From Acidobacteriota bacterium (lineage in GTDB: Bacteria > Acidobacteriota > UBA6911 > RPQK01 > JADFOI01), in assembly GCA_022545645.1 (NCBI GenBank), contig JACZQQ010000071.1, positions 1 through 11,101 of the forward strand: DNA of 11,101 nt, given 5' to 3'. This document shows positions 6,591 through 11,101 of this stretch, piece by piece. A model generated the notes under the pieces. The model was not told the DNA's origin and made no database searches. It saw nothing but the letters and a program-made list of their open reading frames with translations. The stretch's first letter is position 1, and every line of letters begins with the position of its first letter. Position numbers and translations under genes: made by a program.

Positions 6591-7643
6591 ATGGATATCA
6601 CCGAGTTACTTCGATTTGCAGTTTCAGAGGAGGCTTCGGATATTCACGTGAGTAGTGGCGAGCCTCCCATCATGCGTATTCATGGATCCATGAAACGTCT
6701 GGATCACCCTGCACTCTCCGGAGACGATGTGCACAGGATGATCTACGACATCATGAGCGATAAGCAGCGCAAGGACTTCGAAGAGTTGAACGAGCTGGAT
6801 TTCTCATTCGAAATGGGAGACAACCGTTTTCGTGTCAATGCCTTTATCCAGCGTCGCGGAAAATCTGCAGCCTTTCGCGTCATTCCCACCACCATCTTGT
6901 CCCTGGAGCAGTTGGGTCTACCTTCCATCCTCAAGAAACTCTGCGAACATGAAAAGGGACTCATTCTGGTAACCGGTCCTACCGGTAGCGGAAAATCGAC
7001 CACCCTGGCAGCCATGATCGATTTCATTAACAACACCAGGGAAGGTCACCTTCTCACCATTGAAGATCCCATCGAATTCGTGCACTCCTCCAAAAAATGT
7101 CTGGTCCAACAACGGGAATTGGGGATTCACACCCATTCCTTCGCCAATGCGCTGCGCAGCGCATTCCGTGAGGATCCTGACTTTATTCTGGTCGGTGAAA
7201 TGCGCGATCTGGAGACCATCCAGTTGGCCGTCACGGCTGCTGAAACGGGCCACCTGGTCTTTGGAACACTTCACTCCTCCGGCGCTCCCCAGACGGTTGA
7301 CCGCATCATTGACGTTTTTCCTTCCGCTCAGCAATCCCAGATCCGCACCCAGTTGGCAGAGTCCATCCAGGCCGTCATTACCCAGACCTTGTGCAAAAAA
7401 GTGGGAGGAGGTCGGGTGGCTGCGCTGGAGATTATGGTAGGAACAGCGCCGGTCCGCCATCTGATTCGGGAAGGAAAGGTTCATCAGCTCCCCTCCGCCA
7501 TGCAGACCGGAAAAAAGGACGGAATGGAGACCATGGACGCAGCTCTAACGGCATTGGTCGGCCGAGGTCTCATCACCAGAGAGGTCGCTCAGGCCAAGAG
7601 TGAAAATCCAAATCTCTTCGGGCCTACCGCGGCGACTGCATAA
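6591..7643 (+). CDS. pilT: Type IV pilus retraction ATPase PilT
   Basis: PilT is the hexameric inner-face ATPase that depolymerises the pilus and drives twitching. The product is 350 residues, against about 344 in Pseudomonas, and family-like from end to end starting MDITELLRFA. An N-terminal PAS-like lobe (about 1-100) contains the conserved YDIMSDKQRKDFEELNELDF. The core has Walker A GPTGSGKST at 129-137, Asp box TIEDPIE at 156-162, Walker B LVGEMRDLE at 200-208 with Glu203, and His box HLVFGTLH at 221-228. PVRHLIRE (287-294) corresponds to the AIRNLIRE motif needed for retraction in characterised PilT. An AGAGG 6 nt before the ATG at 6591 fixes the start. The next gene, pilU, begins 10 nt after the stop, so the two form an operon. 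The close match to PilT rather than PilB or PilU makes the name secure. Confidence 0.95.
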   Translation: MDITELLRFAVSEEASDIHVSSGEPPIMRIHGSMKRLDHPALSGDDVHRMIYDIMSDKQRKDFEELNELDFSFEMGDNRFRVNAFIQRRGKSAAFRVIPTTILSLEQLGLPSILKKLCEHEKGLILVTGPTGSGKSTTLAAMIDFINNTREGHLLTIEDPIEFVHSSKKCLVQQRELGIHTHSFANALRSAFREDPDFILVGEMRDLETIQLAVTAAETGHLVFGTLHSSGAPQTVDRIIDVFPSAQQSQIRTQLAESIQAVITQTLCKKVGGGRVAALEIMVGTAPVRHLIREGKVHQLPSAMQTGKKDGMETMDAALTALVGRGLITREVAQAKSENPNLFGPTAATA

Positions 7644-7653
7644 GGGGAAAATC

Positions 7654-8781
7654 ATGGAGATTCGTCAGTACTTATCAGTGATGGTGGAGAAAGGTGCCTC
7701 GGACGTGTACTTGACCGTGGGTCTCCCCCCGATGTATCGAATTGAAGGCACCATCGCCTCCTCCGGTAATGAGGAGTTGACCCGGGAAGGACTGGCGGTG
7801 CTGTGCCAGTCCATCATGGATGAGAGGCAAAAAAAGATGTTTGCCGATACCCGAGAGATGAACCTGGCTCTGGGCTATGAAGACCTGGGCCGTTTTCGCG
7901 TCAATATTTTTCAGCAGCGAGGCAGTCCAGGGCTGGTCATCCGACAGATCAAATTTGAAATCATGAACATTGAGGAGCTCAACCTGCCTTCGATTCTCAA
8001 CGACATCGTCATGACCAAGCGAGGCTTGATTCTGGTGGTGGGCTCAACAGGCTGCGGTAAGTCCAGTACGCTGGCCGCCATGATCGATTATCGGAACACC
8101 ACGGCGCCGGGTCATATCATCTCTATTGAGGATCCTGTTGAATTTCTCCATACCCACAAGCAATGTGTCATCACGCAGCGGGAGGTTGGCTACGACACGG
8201 TCTCTTTCCAGGCCGCTTTGAAAAACACCTTGCGACAGGCACCCGACGTGATCCTCATCGGTGAGATCCGTGATGCGGAAACGATGGAAGCCGCTATTGC
8301 CTTTTCCGAGACCGGTCACTTAGTTCTGGCCACACTTCACTCCAACAATGCCAGCCAGGCCATTGAACGCGTCATGAACTTCTTTGACGAAGAGCGCCAT
8401 CGACAGATCTATCTGCAACTTTCCTTAAATCTCAGGGCCATCCTCTCCCAACGATTGATTAAAACGATGAGCGGCACGCGGCTTCCAGCCGTTGAGATTC
8501 TACTCGATACACCTCGAATCAAGGACCTGATCCGGAAAGGCCAGGTCGAGTTGCTCACGGAGGCCATGCACCAGGGAGAACAAGAGGGCTGCCAGCTCTT
8601 TGATTCGTCCGTCTTTGACCTCTACATGGACGGGCACATCGACCTCGATTCGGCTCTAGCCAACGCCGACAGTGCCAACAACCTTCGCTTGCGCATCCAA
8701 GCCGCAGATTTGAAGCGGGGTAAAGGTGAGGAGAAGAAAACGCACTTTCGTATTCAAGGCGATATGATGGGCCCTCGTTAG
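7654..8781 (+). CDS. pilU: Type IV pilus accessory retraction ATPase PilU
   Basis: PilU is a PilT paralogue that in characterised systems assists PilT-dependent retraction under load. The product has 375 residues. PilU-like traits are TQREVGYDTVSFQAALKNTL followed by RQAPDVILIGEIR, the pair GHIISIEDPVEF, and a C-terminus with ALANADSANNLRLRI, all matching the Pseudomonas PilU pattern. Walker A is GSTGCGKSS (130-138) with a Cys at 134 and Ser138 in place of Thr; the essential GK-S is kept. The Asp box is at 157-163 and Walker B at 201-207 with Glu204. A basic tail (from about 355) extends past the core. ATG 7654 was chosen over an in-frame ATG at 7600 because GGGG lies 6 nt upstream and family homology starts there. 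It is co-transcribed with pilT. Confidence 0.93.
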   Translation: MEIRQYLSVMVEKGASDVYLTVGLPPMYRIEGTIASSGNEELTREGLAVLCQSIMDERQKKMFADTREMNLALGYEDLGRFRVNIFQQRGSPGLVIRQIKFEIMNIEELNLPSILNDIVMTKRGLILVVGSTGCGKSSTLAAMIDYRNTTAPGHIISIEDPVEFLHTHKQCVITQREVGYDTVSFQAALKNTLRQAPDVILIGEIRDAETMEAAIAFSETGHLVLATLHSNNASQAIERVMNFFDEERHRQIYLQLSLNLRAILSQRLIKTMSGTRLPAVEILLDTPRIKDLIRKGQVELLTEAMHQGEQEGCQLFDSSVFDLYMDGHIDLDSALANADSANNLRLRIQAADLKRGKGEEKKTHFRIQGDMMGPR

Positions 8782-8861
8782 CCCACATAAGACCCTTTCC
8801 CTTTGCCAATCAGGCCTGGAAAACCCTCTCTCAGGTTCTCATTTCGCCTCCTTGCGCCAAT

Positions 8862-8891
8862 TTGATCTAAATCCAAGGAAAAAAGTACAGT
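8862..8891 (+). promoter_or_regulatory. Candidate promoter for the GAF-PilB gene
   Basis: TTGATC (8862-8867), an 18-nt spacer and TACAGT (8886-8891) each match the sigma70 consensus at 4 of 6. They lie in the 156-nt gap after pilU. If used, the gene has its own promoter and a leader of about 40 nt. No clear rho-independent terminator separates it from pilU, so read-through is also possible. Confidence 0.3.
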
Positions 8892-8937
8892 AGTAAAGGG
8901 TGAAACGGGTCAGCAGGGTGTCTCCCAGAAGCCGCCG

Positions 8938-11061
8938 TTGACCGCTTCAGATCGTGCGGACATGTCTTTTCAATACGCTGAAAAAGGTGCTACCGATGTT
9001 AAGGAATTAAAGGCCCAACTGGCCTATCGGCAGGCCCTTCAAGAAATCACCAATGAGATCAACTCGGCCGATAACCTGGATTCGATTCTCATCGACCTCA
9101 AGGATCGCATTCTCCTCCTCTTCAGGGCCGACCGAATTACCATCTACGTCATCGACATCAATTCCAAGGAACTCTTTTCACGATTCAAGGTCGGTACTGA
9201 GCTGAGTGAGATTCGAATTCCCATCAGTGCTTCCAGCATCGCCGGCTACACCGCCTTAACGGGAACCGTCCTCAATATCTCTGATGCTTATGAGAACGAG
9301 GAGATTCAGACCATCCATCCCGATCTGAAATTTGACAAGAGCTGGGATGTAAAAAGCGGCTACCGCACAACCCAGGTCCTGGCAGCGCCCATCCAATTTG
9401 AAAGTAACATACTGGGCGTTTTACAGCTCATCAATCGCAAAGACGGGTCCAGGTTCACGCGCGATGACGAGACCTCAGCCGGGGAAATCGCCAAGATCCT
9501 GGCCATTGCCTTTCAAAATCAGCGACGACTGGCTCGTCGACGTCCCACCCGCTTTGACTATCTGACCAGCCAGGGCTTGGTGACCCAGGATGAACTGGAC
9601 AAAACCATTACCCAGGCGCGGCAGACAGGACAAGATGTGGAACAGATCCTGATGAAGAATCACAGGGTCCCCAAGGACCGCATCGGGATGGCCCTCAGCG
9701 AATTTTACAAATGCCGCTTTCTAAAATTCGATGACAAAATTCAAATACCGGGAGCGCTACTCCACAACTTGAAGAAAACCTACCTGCAGACCAATTACTG
9801 GGTCCCACTAGGGAAAAACAAGGATGGCTCCATCAGTGTCCTGATGGATGACGTCAACCATCTGGCCAAACGGGACATGGCCCAGACCTTGCTCAAGACC
9901 ACTCAGATCGAGTACTGCGTAGGCCTGAAGGAGGATATCCTCAAATACATTGAATACTTCTTTGGAGGTCCGACCGACGAAGGCTCCATGGCAGACATCA
10001 TGGCCGAGCTGGGTACTGACGCGTCAGCCGAGGAAGAGAGCGAGCAGTTCTCGGAAAGCGATAGCGCCATCGCCCAGTTGGCCAACAAGATCATCAATGA
10101 CGGTTATAACCAGCGGGTCTCGGATATTCACTTGGAACCCTATCCGGGCAGAAAGCCGATGGAAATCCGCTTTAGAATTGACGGAACCTGCGTCCGTTAT
10201 CAAACCGTTCCCTACCAGTTCAAACGGGCTCTGGTGTCCAGAATCAAGATCATGTCCGATTTGGACATCACCGAGAGAAGGCTGCCCCAGGATGGGAAAA
10301 TACAATTCAAGAAGTTCGGGGGAAGAGACATTGAGCTTCGCGTGGCCACGCTACCCACGGCCGGTGGACTCGAAGATGTGGTCATGCGTATTTTGGGTTG
10401 GGGGGACCCCATCTCGCTGGACGCTATGGGCTTCCTCCAGCGCAACAAGGAAGTGTTTGAAAAGATTATCCAGTTACCCTACGGAATCGTCTTGGTGGTG
10501 GGGCCGACAGGATCGGGTAAAACCACGACCTTGCACTCCGGATTGAAGTTCATCAACACACCGGAGCGTAAGATTTGGACGGCCGAGGATCCGGTGGAAA
10601 TCACCCAGGCCGGCCTTCGACAGGTTCAGGTGCAACCCAAGATCGGCTTTACCTTTGCTCGCGCCATGAGGGCCTTCCTGCGTGCTGACCCGGATGTGAT
10701 CATGGTGGGGGAGATGCGCGACCAGGAAACCTGCGAGATCGGAATCGAGGCTTCTCTTACCGGGCATTTGGTTCTCAGTACCCTTCACACCAACAGCGCC
10801 CCGGAAACCATCATCCGATTGCTGGATATGGGTATGGATCCCTTCAACTTCGCGGATGCCTTACTCGGCATCATGGCTCAGCGTCTAGCTCGAACCCTCT
10901 GCTCCGACTGTAAGGAGGCCTACCATCCCGATCAGGAGGAGTTCCAAGCTCTAGCCACCGAATATGGCCCGGAGGATTTCGAGGACACGGGAATCAAGTA
11001 TACCAAGGACCTGACTCTCTATCGCCCTGTGGGTTGTGGGAAGTTTAACGATAGCGGTTAG
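8938..11061 (+). CDS. pilB: PilB-like type IV pilus extension ATPase with N-terminal GAF domain; in-frame TAG near the C-terminus
   Basis: Three modules are visible. A GAF domain (about 28-195) has the PDE-type blocks LNISDAYENEEI, SGYRTTQVLAAPI and LQLINRKDGSRFTRDDE. An MshEN/T2SSE-N domain follows (about 200-345), then an acidic linker and a GspE/PilB ATPase. The ATPase has SDIHLEP at 395, Walker A GPTGSGKTT at 522-530, Asp box TAEDPVE at 548-554, Walker B with Glu592 in VGEMRD, and His box HLVLSTLH at 610-617. This is the pilus assembly motor that works at the PilC platform. The zinc motif is incomplete: C655 and C658 are present, C700 is present, but Phe703 replaces the fourth Cys. The frame stops at TAG 11059-11061, yet downstream codons read IGCMAVHELVEGT, the expected PilB continuation, to the window edge. 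The gene is thus a nonsense mutant, a decaying copy or affected by sequence error. The start is uncertain: TTG 8938 (used) or ATG 8962, both without a good ribosome site. Confidence 0.85.
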   Translation: MTASDRADMSFQYAEKGATDVKELKAQLAYRQALQEITNEINSADNLDSILIDLKDRILLLFRADRITIYVIDINSKELFSRFKVGTELSEIRIPISASSIAGYTALTGTVLNISDAYENEEIQTIHPDLKFDKSWDVKSGYRTTQVLAAPIQFESNILGVLQLINRKDGSRFTRDDETSAGEIAKILAIAFQNQRRLARRRPTRFDYLTSQGLVTQDELDKTITQARQTGQDVEQILMKNHRVPKDRIGMALSEFYKCRFLKFDDKIQIPGALLHNLKKTYLQTNYWVPLGKNKDGSISVLMDDVNHLAKRDMAQTLLKTTQIEYCVGLKEDILKYIEYFFGGPTDEGSMADIMAELGTDASAEEESEQFSESDSAIAQLANKIINDGYNQRVSDIHLEPYPGRKPMEIRFRIDGTCVRYQTVPYQFKRALVSRIKIMSDLDITERRLPQDGKIQFKKFGGRDIELRVATLPTAGGLEDVVMRILGWGDPISLDAMGFLQRNKEVFEKIIQLPYGIVLVVGPTGSGKTTTLHSGLKFINTPERKIWTAEDPVEITQAGLRQVQVQPKIGFTFARAMRAFLRADPDVIMVGEMRDQETCEIGIEASLTGHLVLSTLHTNSAPETIIRLLDMGMDPFNFADALLGIMAQRLARTLCSDCKEAYHPDQEEFQALATEYGPEDFEDTGIKYTKDLTLYRPVGCGKFNDSG

Positions 11062-11101
11062 ATAGGGTGTATGGCCGTTCACGAGCTCGTGGAAGGGACC
11101 G

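Noticed and set aside
6918..7484. 188-codon open frame on the minus strand inside pilT, and similar antisense frames in nagZ and GNAT
   Set aside because: They lie wholly opposite strongly conserved coding sequence and have no recognisable domain; codon bias of the real genes explains their openness.
8782..8860. Terminator between pilU and the GAF-PilB gene
   Set aside because: Only a weak CCTG/CAGG pairing is present and there is no T-run after it.
11059..11061. TAG reassigned as a sense codon in this organism
   Set aside because: The GNAT gene and pilU both end in TAG. The GNAT TAG is followed 4 nt later by the symporter start and no conserved sequence continues past either, so TAG works as a stop here.

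Overview
The window carries seven protein-coding genes of ordinary bacterial type at moderate GC (not measured exactly). The type IVa pilus ATPases (a PilT/PilU pair plus an extension ATPase) point to a diderm bacterium. The secreted GH3 N-acetylglucosaminidase operon, the GAF-fused pilus ATPase and the GGGGACAGTCCCC-type palindrome would suit Acidobacteriota or a deltaproteobacterium-like lineage. That placement is a weak inference: there is no rRNA or other marker here.

Layout. (1) Positions 1-485, minus strand: the N-terminal part of a TPR-repeat protein running off the left edge. It starts at a TTG behind a strong Shine-Dalgarno. (2) Positions 640-1992, plus strand and divergent: rarA, an AAA+ replication/recombination factor. 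(3) Positions 1996-2105: a nearly perfect 110-bp palindrome between rarA and the next operon. Its right end merges with an extended -10 promoter so close to the following ATG that the mRNA would be leaderless. (4) Positions 2118-6224: a tight three-gene operon of secreted NagZ-like beta-N-acetylglucosaminidase, COG3375-type GNAT protein and SSS sodium/solute symporter, joined by an ATGA overlap and a 4-nt gap. (5) Positions 6225-6590: a 366-bp gap with a GC-rich, hairpin-dense half and an AT-rich promoter half. (6) Positions 6591-11061: pilT, pilU and a PilB-like ATPase with an N-terminal GAF domain.

How the genes work together. The nagZ operon reads as a salvage unit. The exported enzyme would trim N-acetylglucosamine from cell-wall fragments outside the cytoplasm. 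The symporter would import a product, and the acetyltransferase-like protein would act on it or on a partner. The substrate link is inferred from gene order only. The pil genes would supply the retraction motors (PilT, PilU) and the extension motor (PilB-like) of one type IV pilus. The GAF domain offers a route for a small ligand, possibly a cyclic nucleotide, to set extension activity.

Most notable points: the PilB-like gene has an in-frame TAG in its conserved C-terminal zinc-motif region, with recognisable PilB sequence resuming after it at the window edge; its GAF domain has a PDE-type NKFDE-like motif; and the rarA-nagZ palindrome doubles as promoter boundary. No tRNA, rRNA, CRISPR array, transposase or prophage gene was seen.
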